A DNA stretch of 64,000 bases from Acetobacter orleanensis (GCF_001581005.1 NZ_LHZV01000059.1:1-64000); one strand, 5' to 3'. Shown: positions 9,238 through 17,946, numbered from the stretch's first letter. Notes: generated from the sequence alone by a model not told the origin. Program-made: numbers and translations.

Positions 9238-9564
9238 TTAGTTGATTCCGTGGATCCATTCATTTTCGTAGTGATAGTCCGGCGCGATGGTACCGCCGAG
9301 AGTCTGAGCAAAGGTGTTCAGGCCCTGCGTGGCTTTGTAGATAACGTAATCGTTAAACTGGTGCAGCGCGCCTGTAATGGGTCCGCTGAGTGCTGTCAGC
9401 ACCACGCCAATGGGGGCAATGGCGTCCTGAAAACTGTTGATCGTGTTATCAATGCCGATGATGGTGTTTCCAGCCAGTGCGCCAATGCCTACAAGCGTGG
9501 GGGGAATGAGGAAAGAGCCGCCACCGGAGACGTCATTCAGTTCGGATTCAGAAAGTGTGCGCAT
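9238..9564 (-). CDS. Double-glycine leader (bacteriocin-type) peptide precursor, 108 residues
   Basis: The N-terminus MRTLSESELNDVSGGG fits the class II bacteriocin / ComC-type leader pattern LSxxELxxIxGG, with predicted cleavage after G15. The remaining 93 residues are rich in Gly, Ala, Ile and Leu (for example LVGIGALAGNTIIG and LTALSGPITGALHQF), compatible with a membrane-active or secreted peptide. A CTGGAG site lies about 8 bases before the ATG. Such leaders are normally cut and exported by a C39-peptidase ABC transporter, but none is encoded in this window. No immunity gene is recognisable unless it is the downstream gene. Confidence 0.65.
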   Translation of the reverse strand: MRTLSESELNDVSGGGSFLIPPTLVGIGALAGNTIIGIDNTINSFQDAIAPIGVVLTALSGPITGALHQFNDYVIYKATQGLNTFAQTLGGTIAPDYHYENEWIHGIN

Positions 9565-9749
9565 GAAAATGCTCCAGAAATATGAGGGCTATAGTTGGGG
9601 TTTTGATAAGCTCATCAATGATTAAAATCATGTAACTAATCTTGAGCGGAAGTCAAAAGACTTTTTCTCGAAAATGAGACAATTGACGTTAATAAAACAT
9701 CAAATGAGTACACGTTTTTGAAAGAACTCTACTTGCCCAGCGTCTAAAC

Positions 9750-9782
9750 AAAAAAAGCCCGACGCATGGAGATGCGCCGGGC
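9750..9782 (-). terminator. Rho-independent terminator of the DMT transporter gene
   Basis: Arms at 9757-9767 and 9772-9782 form a GC-rich stem with a four-base loop. On the minus strand the stem is followed by seven T. It lies 27 bases beyond the stop codon of the leftward transporter gene. Confidence 0.85.
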
Positions 9783-9808
9783 AAGAAAAAGTCTCACGGT
9801 GGAGGCCG

Positions 9809-10822
9809 CTATCGGGTGGGGGAAATTTTGTCCGCAATGGCCTGCTGGCGGTCCCGCATTGCCTGCTCCTTGGCCTGTTTGGCAGCGATTTTTTCCGCAG
9901 CTTTGGCCGCCTTGCGAGCGTGCATGCGCTCTAGACGTTCCCTTAACGCCATGCGTTCATACCGGATGCGCTGACGGATCCAGTTGAGCAGCCCGGAAAG
10001 GGTAACAACCAGAATCCCCACAAACGTCCAGCCATCCAGCGGTTGATGGAAGACCAGATAGCTGAGCGCCACGCCCCACACCATCTGGCTATATTGCGGC
10101 AGGGCGACGCGGTTGGCCGGGGCGCGGGCGGTGGCCATCATCATCAGAAATTGGCCAAAGGCGGCCAGAAACCCGTATCCGAACAGATAGACCCACATGG
10201 TCACGCCGTGCGGCCATGTCGCGTGGGCCCACATCAGCAGCCCGTTACCCACCAATGGGCCGACTAGGCTGGAACCAAACAGGGAAAGCCGTGCGCTATC
10301 CTGCCCCGCCAGACGGTAGGCAATGACACTCACAGCGTTGGCAACGGCGGCAATCAGGGCGCACAGATGCCCAAAATGCAGGGCACGCACACCGGGGCGC
10401 AGCACAATCAGCACACCAATAAAGCCGAGCACCACGGCCAGCCATGCCCATGAGGTCACTTTTTCCTTCAGCAGCACGACCGAGAGGATGGTGACAAACA
10501 GCGGCATGAGGAACATCAACGAAAGCGCTTCTGGCATAGGCAACAGCATGAAGGCTTCCACGCTGGCTGCCGTGGCCGTAAAGGTGCAGAACGCCCGCAA
10601 CACCCACATGCCGGGCTCCTGCGTGCGGAACACATCGCTGTAAGACTCTTCAGGCTTACGGATAAAAGGCAGCAGAAGGAGACCGAAGACCCCGCCAGAG
10701 AAGGCAACCTCAAACGGGTCAAGCTGCCCGCCAAGCAGTTTGGAGAAGGCATCACTGATAGCGAAGGAGGCAAACGCCCCCAGAGCCAGCGTAATGCCGG
10801 AGAAAAGAGTTTTGGGGTCCAT
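9809..10822 (-). CDS. EamA/DMT-superfamily transporter
   Basis: About 337 residues with ten predicted membrane helices arranged as two EamA repeats, followed by a long basic, Ala/Lys/Arg-rich cytoplasmic tail (from about residue 285) with coiled-coil character. Members export amino acids or metabolites; the substrate cannot be read here. The ATG at 10820-10822 (MDPKTLFSG) is chosen because it directly precedes the first helix. A hairpin terminator follows. The 50-residue charged tail is unusual for the family. Confidence 0.85.
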   Translation of the reverse strand: MDPKTLFSGITLALGAFASFAISDAFSKLLGGQLDPFEVAFSGGVFGLLLLPFIRKPEESYSDVFRTQEPGMWVLRAFCTFTATAASVEAFMLLPMPEALSLMFLMPLFVTILSVVLLKEKVTSWAWLAVVLGFIGVLIVLRPGVRALHFGHLCALIAAVANAVSVIAYRLAGQDSARLSLFGSSLVGPLVGNGLLMWAHATWPHGVTMWVYLFGYGFLAAFGQFLMMMATARAPANRVALPQYSQMVWGVALSYLVFHQPLDGWTFVGILVVTLSGLLNWIRQRIRYERMALRERLERMHARKAAKAAEKIAAKQAKEQAMRDRQQAIADKISPTR

Positions 10823-10991
10823 AGACTGCCTGTGCTGTTCTGCTGGTTGCGTCGGTGGGTGAAAGGTGTGGTTCTTGCACACCGGCATGTTCCGGCTTCT
10901 GCCCGCGCACTAAGCAAAAAATGGCGCAGGTTGGAAGTACATTTGCGCCTGTTGGGCTGGCAGAGGTGCAGGGTTGCATTTCTCTGCCAGC

Positions 10992-11020
10992 TTGAGCCGT
11001 CGTGGCGAACGCCTTATAAA
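10992..11020 (+). promoter_or_regulatory. Sigma-70-type promoter of the crcB riboswitch
   Basis: TTGAGC at 10992-10997 and TATAAA at 11015-11020 are separated by 17 bases and sit immediately upstream of the fluoride riboswitch, as expected for a riboswitch leader. Confidence 0.7.
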
Positions 11021-11027
11021 AAGCCGC

Positions 11028-11082
11028 AAGGGGATGGGGTTCACCCTTTAACCGCCCCAGTAAGGGCTGATGACTCCTGCCG
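11028..11082 (+). ncRNA. Fluoride riboswitch (crcB motif)
   Basis: The conserved pieces of the fluoride aptamer occur in order: GGGGATGGGGTTCACCC at 11030-11046, then a stem built from CGCCC and GGGC, then the hallmark CTGATGACTCCT at 11067-11078. It lies just downstream of a promoter and about 90 bases before crcB, so fluoride binding would switch on the fluoride exporter. No typical terminator stem with a T run is obvious after it, so control may be at translation. Confidence 0.85.
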
Positions 11083-11169
11083 TATCCATCTGGCGGGAGA
11101 CGTGCGTCTTGTTCCCGCCGCAGCGTGGCGGGCTTTCAGCACCACCCGCTGGAATGAAGGGCTCTGGGA

Positions 11170-11622
11170 ATGTCTTTTACTGCTTGTCTTCTGGTCATGC
11201 TGGGCGGTGCGTTGGGTACGCTGGCGCGCTATGGCGTAACCCTGCTAACGGCCCCTTTTAGCCGAACCATGCCGTGGGGAACCATGGTGGGGATCAATGT
11301 CGTGGGGTCTTTTATCATCGGGTTTTTCAGCACACTAACGCTGGCCGACGGACGGTATCCGGTGTCTGACAACATGCGTCTGTTTGTCATGATGGGCCTG
11401 TGTGGTGGCTACACTACTTTTTCTTCCTTTAGCCTGCAAACGCTGGATCTTCTGCGTAGTGGCGCGTGGGGACGGGCACTGGCGACTGTAACGCTCTCTG
11501 TCCTGCTGTGTCTCAGCGCTGTCTCGCTCGGCCATCTATTGGCCACGCGTCTAAACGGCCAACCCGTACCGCTCACACAGGCGGAGGCGCAGAGTGATCT
11601 GGAAGGGGAGATGGAAGGCTGA
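11170..11622 (+). CDS. crcB: Fluoride ion channel CrcB/Fluc
   Basis: 150 residues with four hydrophobic helices. Fluc hallmarks are present: GGALGTLARY at 12-21, GINVVGSFIIG at 41-51 with the pore Asn43, and GLCGGYTTFSSFS at 77-88, which holds the phenylalanine 'box' residues F84 and F87 that line the pore. It forms a dual-topology dimer that lets fluoride out of the cell. The fluoride riboswitch upstream supports the assignment. A polar tail of about 25 residues follows the last helix. Confidence 0.93.
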   Translation: MSFTACLLVMLGGALGTLARYGVTLLTAPFSRTMPWGTMVGINVVGSFIIGFFSTLTLADGRYPVSDNMRLFVMMGLCGGYTTFSSFSLQTLDLLRSGAWGRALATVTLSVLLCLSAVSLGHLLATRLNGQPVPLTQAEAQSDLEGEMEG

Positions 11623-11900
11623 GACCCTCTAACTGCAAGTGTGTGAAGTGGGAAATTCCCGTCCTAAAAAAGGCAATGAGCCTCCCTCAGTAACGGATAA
11701 AGACGGACTTCTGGCTCCTTTTAGTCTTTAAAGATGTGCTTTAATCCTTGCATTCCATCCCGGATAGGCGCATGGCTTAGCTCAGCGGGTGCTTTTATCC
11801 GGGTTTTCGGCGCGTGTTGCGTTCGGTATATCTCCTTAAAAGTTATGATTTCGTGTGTGTTTTGTGCACGACCGCTTTTGTTTGTGAAGGAGCCTTTGTT

Positions 11901-12107
11901 ATGGCAACAGGCACCGTAAAATGGTTTAACCCCACCAAGGGTTTTGGTTTCATTCAGCCGGAAGATGGTGGTCAGGATGCGTTCGTTCACATCTCTGAAC
12001 TTGAGCGCGCTGGCATGCACACTCTGAACGAAGGCCAGAAAGTCTCTTATGAGCTCGAAGCTGGTCGTAACGGCAAGACATCTGCGGTAAGCATTAAAGC
12101 GCTCTAA
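11901..12107 (+). CDS. Cold-shock domain protein, CspA family
   Basis: A 68-residue single cold-shock domain. RNP1 is KGFGFI (13-18) and RNP2 DAFVHI (26-31); KWFNPTKGFGF is the family start. It binds single-stranded nucleic acid and melts RNA structure. The ATG at 11901 has AAGGAG at 11887-11892. Upstream in-frame starts would add non-family residues. The approximately 280 bases before it contain no other gene and may be a long 5' leader, common in csp genes. A strong terminator follows. Confidence 0.93.
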   Translation: MATGTVKWFNPTKGFGFIQPEDGGQDAFVHISELERAGMHTLNEGQKVSYELEAGRNGKTSAVSIKAL

Positions 12108-12135
12108 CGCTTTAAACCGCAGATTTGCTGTGTGA

Positions 12136-12164
12136 AAAAGCCGCCCTTTGGGGCGGCTTTTTTG
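12136..12164 (+). terminator. Rho-independent terminator of the csp gene
   Basis: AAGCCGCCC, a short TTTG loop, GGGCGGCTT and then a T run. It lies about 30 bases after the csp stop codon. Confidence 0.9.
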
Positions 12165-12201
12165 TTGGCGCGGGGTATGCTTCCACACCGGATTGGTGTT
12201 T

Positions 12202-13143
12202 TCAGGTATTACGCGGGTCTACGCTTTGAAAGCCGTAGGTTTCATAACGTGTTTTTAAAGCGCCATTTTTGACATCCACCACCATAAAACCTTCCGGTGT
12301 GCCAAGACGTGTGCCATGCCACCAGTTACCGCAGACCGCGCCGCCGGTAATATAGGGCACACCATGCCATTCCACGCGTTCCAGAATATGCGTGTGACCC
12401 TGTAGCACGCCAATCACGTTGTATTTGTCAAACAGCGGCAGCACCTCATACGCATTGACCACACTTATACCGTGGTGTTTCTGCGGTTTTTCCGGCGGGG
12501 CGTCATAGTCCTCAATTGCTGTGACCAGCGGAATGTGGGTGACAATAATAATGGGCATACCTTCCGGCTGGCCAGCAAGATCGCGGCTTAGCCACGCAAT
12601 CTGCAGGGCATCAATCCGGCCTTCATACATCCGGTCTACCGTAATACCGATGGAATCCAGCACTACAAAATGCACGCCTTTATGGTCAAAGGAATAATAG
12701 AGCTGGCCGAACTGGTCCTCGAAATATTTTTTGCCGTAAAACGGGTCCGTCGGCTGTGCGCCGCTTTTGGTATAAACGCCAAAACAGTCATGATTGCCGA
12801 TGGTGTGATGCACCGTCATGGTGAGATCATCCGCCGTGCGCTTATAGAGATCCATCAGCATTGTGGCGCGGCCCGCATTCACGCCGAGGGCATCAAACAC
12901 ATGGTCTCCGCCCTGAATGGCAAAATCTGCCGGAACGGTGCGGGCTTTCAGAAAGGCGCTGTGGCAGCCTGCGTTGGCGTTCAGTTCAGGCTGAAGATGG
13001 GTGTCCGTAATGAACAGGAAGGTAAATGGATCATGCTTGCGCAACGGCGGCCGGTTAGGCACGGCGGCGAGGGAGCGGGTAAGCGGAGCGAATGTCAGGC
13101 CCGCGGTCAGCGAGAGAAATGTGCGGCGGTTGAACTGGACCAT
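12202..13143 (-). CDS. Tat-exported metallophosphoesterase (calcineurin-like)
   Basis: 313 residues. The N-terminus NRRTFLSLTAGLTFA (5-19) is a twin-arginine signal peptide. Calcineurin-like phosphoesterase motifs follow: DTH (47-49), GGDH (78-81), GNHD (116-119), THIP, and GHTH near residue 255. Together these bind two metal ions. It therefore acts folded in the periplasm on a phosphoester or phosphodiester that cannot be named from the sequence. The ATG at 13141-13143 is placed directly before the Tat signal. It is divergent from the DMT gene, sharing roughly 160 bases of promoter region. Confidence 0.87.
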   Translation of the reverse strand: MVQFNRRTFLSLTAGLTFAPLTRSLAAVPNRPPLRKHDPFTFLFITDTHLQPELNANAGCHSAFLKARTVPADFAIQGGDHVFDALGVNAGRATMLMDLYKRTADDLTMTVHHTIGNHDCFGVYTKSGAQPTDPFYGKKYFEDQFGQLYYSFDHKGVHFVVLDSIGITVDRMYEGRIDALQIAWLSRDLAGQPEGMPIIIVTHIPLVTAIEDYDAPPEKPQKHHGISVVNAYEVLPLFDKYNVIGVLQGHTHILERVEWHGVPYITGGAVCGNWWHGTRLGTPEGFMVVDVKNGALKTRYETYGFQSVDPRNT

Positions 13144-13301
13144 GAGCGGCGGTTTCCGTATCCATTGAGAGGGTGAACTGCTGGCCTCCACTGTGCGCAA
13201 AACGCCGTGCGCTGCCAGATCTGTCACAAATGTTTAATATATGCGCGGCCGTGTGGACGGATTTGGCGCGCATAGCATCTGCGGGAAGGATAGCAGACCC
13301 C

Positions 13302-14258
13302 ATGGCGACAAAGCCGAAGCCGATGAGCCAGACAGGACAGGGTATTCTCTGTGCGGCAGGCGCTGGAGCCTTGTGGGGGGTGGCCTTGCTTGCGCCCGAA
13401 CTCGTGCGGGACTTTAACCCGCCACTGTTGGCCACCGGACGATACCTTGCATACGGGGCGATTGCCGGGTTGCTGATTCTGCCGCGCTGGCAACGGATTT
13501 CCGGCGTGCTAAGCGCACGGAACTGGAAGTCTGTGGTCTGGCTCTCTCTAGCCGGAAACACGATTTATTATATTTTGCTGTCTCAGGCCGTGCAGAGCGG
13601 CGGAATTGCTCTGACATCCCTCATCATCGGGTTTTTACCCGTGACGGTCACACTGATTGGCAGCCGCGATCAAGGAGCGCTTCCCCTCAGAACGCTGGCG
13701 CTCTCGCTAGCCCTGTGTGCCGCCGGGGCGGCGTGTATTGGCTGGCAGGCGCTTATGGTGCCGCAGGCGTCCGGGCATACGGTGCAAGGTTTGTTTTGCG
13801 CCGTAGGGGCGCTGGTTTCATGGACGGCGTATGCCGTAGGCAACAGCCGTTGCCTGACCCGCCTGCGCGCTGTGTCTGTGCATGACTGGAACCTGCTGAT
13901 CGGTGTCGTGACCGGCGCACAAGCCGCCCTGCTGTTACCGTTTGCTCTGCTGGCAGAACGGGGAGGGCATTCGGCAGCCGCGTGGAGTCGATTTTCTGGC
14001 GTGTCCCTTGCGGTGGCGCTGCTGGCTTCCATTGTCGGCAATGCGTTGTGGAACCGCATGAGCCGCCTGCTACCGCTGACCATGACAGGACAGATGATCC
14101 TGTTTGAAACGCTTTTTGCGCTGCTTTATGGATTTTTGTGGGAACAGAGACTGCCCCGCCCGCTGGAACTGGCGGCGTTCGGACTGGTGGCCGCCAGTGT
14201 GCTGTCTTGCGTGACAGCACATAGGAAACAGCCTGCTCCTGCCACGCACCCCGGCTAG
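13302..14258 (+). CDS. EamA/DMT-family transporter
   Basis: 318 residues with ten predicted helices in two EamA repeats (GAGALWGVALLAPELV at the start; LNPL-like NALWNRMSRLLPLTMTGQMI in the second half). Likely an exporter of amino acids or other small metabolites; substrate unknown. The ATG at 13302 follows GGAAGGA at 13283-13289. It differs clearly in sequence from the other DMT protein in the window. Confidence 0.85.
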   Translation: MATKPKPMSQTGQGILCAAGAGALWGVALLAPELVRDFNPPLLATGRYLAYGAIAGLLILPRWQRISGVLSARNWKSVVWLSLAGNTIYYILLSQAVQSGGIALTSLIIGFLPVTVTLIGSRDQGALPLRTLALSLALCAAGAACIGWQALMVPQASGHTVQGLFCAVGALVSWTAYAVGNSRCLTRLRAVSVHDWNLLIGVVTGAQAALLLPFALLAERGGHSAAAWSRFSGVSLAVALLASIVGNALWNRMSRLLPLTMTGQMILFETLFALLYGFLWEQRLPRPLELAAFGLVAASVLSCVTAHRKQPAPATHPG

Positions 14259-14302
14259 ACCGGGCAAGCCAAGCACGGGCGCGCGTAGTTCAGGAAACTT
14301 CT

Positions 14303-14692
14303 TTATTCAGAGGGGATGTTGAAAAGCGCGCATAGCTTGTTTCCGTCCGGGTCACGCAGATAGGCCAGATAATAGTGACCACCATCGGCGGAGTTGCGGA
14401 TGCCCGGCGGATTTTCAATAGCTTCTCCACCATTGGCAACGCCAGCCTTGTGCCAAGCATCTGCCTCTTCCGGGCTGCTTACGGCAAACCCGATGGTGCT
14501 GCCATTGCCTGCGGTGGCAGGCTGGCCATTGAGCGGCTTGGTAATAACCAGACGACCACCGCGATGCACGTAGGCCAGCCGCCCTTTGGCATTCGGTTCC
14601 ACCGGGCCGCAGCCCATGGCCCCCATAATGGCATCATAAAACCGTTTGGAGCGGGCGATATCGTTACTGCCAAGCATAATATGGCTGAACAT
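14303..14692 (-). CDS. VOC-family (glyoxalase/dioxygenase-fold) protein
   Basis: 129 residues, one vicinal-oxygen-chelate domain. MFSHIMLGSNDIARSKRFYD at the start and the closing AYLRDPDGNKLCALF are typical. Potential metal ligands are His4, the mid-protein Glu/His region and a C-terminal polar position. Close relatives are small lyase-like proteins of unknown substrate. A GGAGAAA site lies upstream of the ATG. It faces the GNAT gene across a 182-base divergent region. Confidence 0.8.
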   Translation of the reverse strand: MFSHIMLGSNDIARSKRFYDAIMGAMGCGPVEPNAKGRLAYVHRGGRLVITKPLNGQPATAGNGSTIGFAVSSPEEADAWHKAGVANGGEAIENPPGIRNSADGGHYYLAYLRDPDGNKLCALFNIPSE

Positions 14693-14874
14693 GACGTGTT
14701 TTTCTCCTTACCCGATATGGGGCGGTGCAGACTAGCCTGATACCTGCTTCCGTCAAACTCTGTTGCGGTGAGCGTGCCGTGCTGGCACTCTTTGTTATGG
14801 AATGAAAATAACCGGGTGCGTTGCAGTAAGTACGCTGTGTCACCGGCCAGAGTCTGAGGGCGCGGAGTATAAGA

Positions 14875-15408
14875 ATGTCTGAAATACCGTCTCTGGAAAC
14901 GGAGCGTCTGCTGTTGCATGCGCCTTGCAGGAAAGATTTTGAAGAATTCACGGTGATGCGGGCTGACCCGATTGTGGCCCGCTACACGTCCCGCCAGCCG
15001 GAAGATGGTAATGCCACATGGCGCAGGCTGCTCCATTATCGCGGACTGTGGGGCATCATGGGCTTTGGCTTCTGGATGGTGCGGGAAAAGCAGACTGGCC
15101 AGTTTGCGGGCACTATCGGTTTTAATGAAGCGCATCGTGGGGTGACACCGTCCATGGATGGAATATCGGAAGCCGGTTGGGTTCTGGCCTCATGGTGTCA
15201 CGGGAAGGGCTTTGCAACCGAGGGCGTAAAAGCCGCCTGTGTCTGGCTGGATAGCGAGACACCTTACAGGCGCTCCGTGTGCATTATCGCTCCGCAGAAT
15301 AAAGCGTCGGTTCGTGTTGCCGAGAAAAATGGATTCACGCTGTTTACAAAAACAACTTTTATGAAGGAAGAGGTTCTAATGTTCGCGCGTCAAGCGGCGG
15401 AACCTTAA
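14875..15408 (+). CDS. GNAT-family N-acetyltransferase (RimJ/RimL-like)
   Basis: 177 residues. LETERLLLHAPCRKDFEEF is the typical RimJ-type beginning. The acetyl-CoA-binding loop is in the segment around WCHGKGFATEGVKAA (about 114-128), followed by NKASVRVAEKNGF near the C-terminus. The substrate may be a protein N-terminus or a small amine; this cannot be told here. Confidence 0.85.
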   Translation: MSEIPSLETERLLLHAPCRKDFEEFTVMRADPIVARYTSRQPEDGNATWRRLLHYRGLWGIMGFGFWMVREKQTGQFAGTIGFNEAHRGVTPSMDGISEAGWVLASWCHGKGFATEGVKAACVWLDSETPYRRSVCIIAPQNKASVRVAEKNGFTLFTKTTFMKEEVLMFARQAAEP

Positions 15409-15683
15409 AAATTTGCAGACAAGCGAGCCATCAGACTGGGAGAACACATCCGTGCGGCACCAGTTCTAACATGGAATAAGCAACACTCAGCCCGCTGGTC
15501 ATTATATCAAAAATTCATGACGCCAGACAGCACAACTGTTGTGCCAGCCTTAAGCAAACGCATGTCACTGACCGTCACCACCGCGTTGGCGGTATCATAA
15601 AACTCGTTCACAAATTCCCAAAAACACATACCAGAAGCCGACATACCAGCAAAGCGAGGATAGAAAGGAGGAGTCCAGCGTGT

Positions 15684-16166
15684 TTAAGCCTCTGGCACGA
15701 CTTTTTCCTGCTTTGGCGCAATGGCGCGCAGAGTCTGCATCTCATAAGGCCGTAGCAAATCGGCCAGTGTCAGCTTGTCCAGCACAGCCATAAACGCGCC
15801 GAGAGCCTCCCCTAACACGCCGCGCAGAGTGCAGGCTGGAGCCAGAATACACCGCTCCCCGGCACGGCCACTCTCCTTACCGGGGGGAGCCATACAGCCG
15901 ACAAGCGCCATATCATCCTCCGTATGCCGCACCACATCGCCCACATTGATCTGCTCCGGCGGTCGGGAAAGCATCAACCCGCCATGCCGACCACGCAGCG
16001 TATCCACAAAGCCACCCCGGCCCAAATGATGAATGACCTTCACCAGATGGTTTTCTGAAATGCCGTAGGCCTGCGCCACCTCACGGATGGAAACACGGCG
16101 GTCAGCATGCCCCCCTAGATAGAGGAGCGTTCGCAGGGCGTAATCTGTGTACAAGGTCAAGCGCAT
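15684..16166 (-). CDS. nsrR: Rrf2-family nitric-oxide-sensing repressor NsrR
   Basis: 160 residues. A winged helix-turn-helix fills residues 1-60 (MRLTLYTDYALRTLLYLG is the NsrR-type start). Three cysteines at 91, 106 and 112 match the Fe-S ligand set of Rrf2 regulators. NsrR represses hmp until NO damages its cluster. Its divergent position to hmp and the palindromic operator between them make NsrR the best call over IscR or RirA. The intergenic operator probably also autoregulates this gene. Confidence 0.88.
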   Translation of the reverse strand: MRLTLYTDYALRTLLYLGGHADRRVSIREVAQAYGISENHLVKVIHHLGRGGFVDTLRGRHGGLMLSRPPEQINVGDVVRHTEDDMALVGCMAPPGKESGRAGERCILAPACTLRGVLGEALGAFMAVLDKLTLADLLRPYEMQTLRAIAPKQEKVVPEA

Positions 16167-16185
16167 AAGGCCGTGTGTACTCCAC

Positions 16186-16215
16186 TTGACAGGCTTTTAG
16201 CCAGCATCCTATAAG
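16186..16215 (+). promoter_or_regulatory. hmp promoter
   Basis: TTGACA at 16186-16191 and TATAAG at 16210-16215 with an 18-base spacer, upstream of hmp. The -10 box lies within the left arm of the NsrR dyad. Confidence 0.7.
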
Positions 16216-16237
16216 GTGTATGAAATATACACCTTAT
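16211..16237. promoter_or_regulatory. NsrR operator dyad
   Basis: A perfect inverted repeat, ATAAGGTGTAT and ATACACCTTAT, with a five-base centre. The inner 23 bases follow the 11-1-11 pattern of known NsrR sites (AAGNTGNATTT-like half sites). It overlaps the hmp -10 box and lies between nsrR and hmp, so bound NsrR would block polymerase. Confidence 0.82.
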
Positions 16238-16255
16238 TGAGCAGGACTCCTTCCC

Positions 16256-17512
16256 ATGACTGCCTCCCTCGACGACAAAACCCGCGCCATCGTCACCGCC
16301 TGTGTTCCCGCACTGGAAGCACATGGTCTGGACATCACCACGGAAATGTACAAACGCCTGCTGGCAGACCCGGCCATCAGCGCTCTGTTTAACAGCGCCC
16401 ATCAGAAAAACGGTAGCCAGCCTACTGCTCTGGCGTTGGCGGTTCTGGCCTATGCCCGCAACATCAACAGCCTCGATAAGCTGGGGGATATGGTGGAACG
16501 CATTGCGGAAAAACATGTCGGGCTGAACATCCTGCCCGAACATTATCCGCATGTCGGCACCGCTTTGTTGGGTGCTATTGCGCATGTGCTGGGAGATGCC
16601 GCCACACCCGAGATCATGGATGCATGGGCCAAAGCCTATGGATTTCTGGCCGACGTACTAATCAATCGGGAAAGCCAGATTTACAAGGCGCATGAAGCCG
16701 CCCCCGGTGGCTGGGCAGGGTGGCGGTCCTTCACCATTCAGAACCGCACGCAGGAAAGTGCGCTGGTCACCTCCTTTGAACTCATGCCTACAGACGGCAA
16801 ACCCGTTATGGCGCACACACCCGGCCAGTATCTAAGCTTCTCACTTGATGTGCCCGGCCATGGCAACCAGCGGCGCAATTATAGCATTTCCTCCGCGCCC
16901 AATGGCCACAGCTACCGCATCAGCGTGCGTCGGGCTGATAATGGGCTGGTGTCCGGCTGGCTGCATGACAGCGCACAGGTCGGCACGGAACTACAGGTCT
17001 CCGCTCCGGCTGGTTCCTTCACCCTGCCCTCCCCCCAGACAGAGCCTGTTGTGCTGCTAAGTGCGGGTGTTGGTGTAACGCCGTTTATTGCCATGCTCGA
17101 ATCCCGCGCTGCCAGACTTGCCGCAGCCGCACAGGGCTGCCCGGCTGGCGCACAGGGTCCGGTGCATTTTATCCACGGCACAGACACACCGCAGACGGAA
17201 GCCTTTGGTGCACTCGTGCGTTCCCTGTCTGCCAAAAACGTCGCGAATGCGGATATTTTCTACACCCATACCCCGGCGGATGCACTGGCCAGCCAGACCA
17301 CATCCGGCACCACGGCCCACGCCGGACGCATCACACCTCAGTGGGTTAAAAACAATAGCCCGGCTGATGCGTTCTATTACATCTGCGGGCCGGAAGCCTT
17401 TATGCAGGACATGATTGCCGGCCTGCACGCTGCTGGTGTTCCAGAGGACCGCCTGCGGCACGAAGTGTTCGGCCCCGCCACCACGCTGGATGATGCGCTG
17501 AACGCAGCGTAA
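16256..17512 (+). CDS. hmp: Flavohaemoglobin, nitric oxide dioxygenase
   Basis: 418 residues. The globin domain covers 1-140, with B10-type Tyr32 and proximal His87 in AEKHVGL. The FAD domain is at about 155-265 (RRNYSISSAP) and the NAD(P)-binding domain at about 270-410 (SAGVGVTPFIAML; YYICGPEAFM). It oxidises NO to nitrate using O2 and NAD(P)H. The N-terminal globin has a polar heme-pocket layout typical of Hmp. It is controlled by the dyad and promoter directly upstream and followed closely by a DUF488 gene. Confidence 0.95.
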   Translation: MTASLDDKTRAIVTACVPALEAHGLDITTEMYKRLLADPAISALFNSAHQKNGSQPTALALAVLAYARNINSLDKLGDMVERIAEKHVGLNILPEHYPHVGTALLGAIAHVLGDAATPEIMDAWAKAYGFLADVLINRESQIYKAHEAAPGGWAGWRSFTIQNRTQESALVTSFELMPTDGKPVMAHTPGQYLSFSLDVPGHGNQRRNYSISSAPNGHSYRISVRRADNGLVSGWLHDSAQVGTELQVSAPAGSFTLPSPQTEPVVLLSAGVGVTPFIAMLESRAARLAAAAQGCPAGAQGPVHFIHGTDTPQTEAFGALVRSLSAKNVANADIFYTHTPADALASQTTSGTTAHAGRITPQWVKNNSPADAFYYICGPEAFMQDMIAGLHAAGVPEDRLRHEVFGPATTLDDALNAA

Positions 17513-17541
17513 CACCACGCCACCTAAAGAGGAGACCTGTA

Positions 17542-17946
17542 ATGTCCACACTGTCTGACACGCACCACCCTGCGTCCACCCACCACGGTGCGGGCATACA
17601 GGTCCGGCGTATTTATGATGACCCAGCCCCCACAGACGGCACCCGCGTGCTGGTGGACCGCCTGTGGCCGCGCGGCATGAGTAAGGAACACGCCGCGCTG
17701 GACCTGTGGCTAAAGGACATTGCGCCCTCCACGGAACTCCGCGAGTGGTTCGGGCATGACCCAGCCCGCTGGGCGGGGTTCTGTGAGCGTTACCGGGCGG
17801 AGCTAGAGTCCAACCCCGCCTGTGTGGAACAGCTTGAAACACTGGCCAAGAAAGGCCCGCTGACCCTGCTGTTCGGCGCGAAAAACACGGAAGAGAATGA
17901 GGCCGTTGTGCTGGCCGCGTATCTGCTGGAACGTTCTAGCCAATAG
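17542..17946 (+). CDS. DUF488-family protein (YeaO-like)
   Basis: 134 residues. RVLVDRLWPRGMSKEHAALDLWLKDIAPS is the DUF488 signature (Arg-x-Trp-Pro-Arg-Gly), followed by LREWFGHDPARW. The biochemical role of the family is unknown. It starts 29 bases after hmp with GAGGAG ahead of the ATG, so it is very probably co-transcribed and NO-inducible; DUF488 genes beside hmp or nitrosative stress genes fit that idea. Confidence 0.85.
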   Translation: MSTLSDTHHPASTHHGAGIQVRRIYDDPAPTDGTRVLVDRLWPRGMSKEHAALDLWLKDIAPSTELREWFGHDPARWAGFCERYRAELESNPACVEQLETLAKKGPLTLLFGAKNTEENEAVVLAAYLLERSSQ

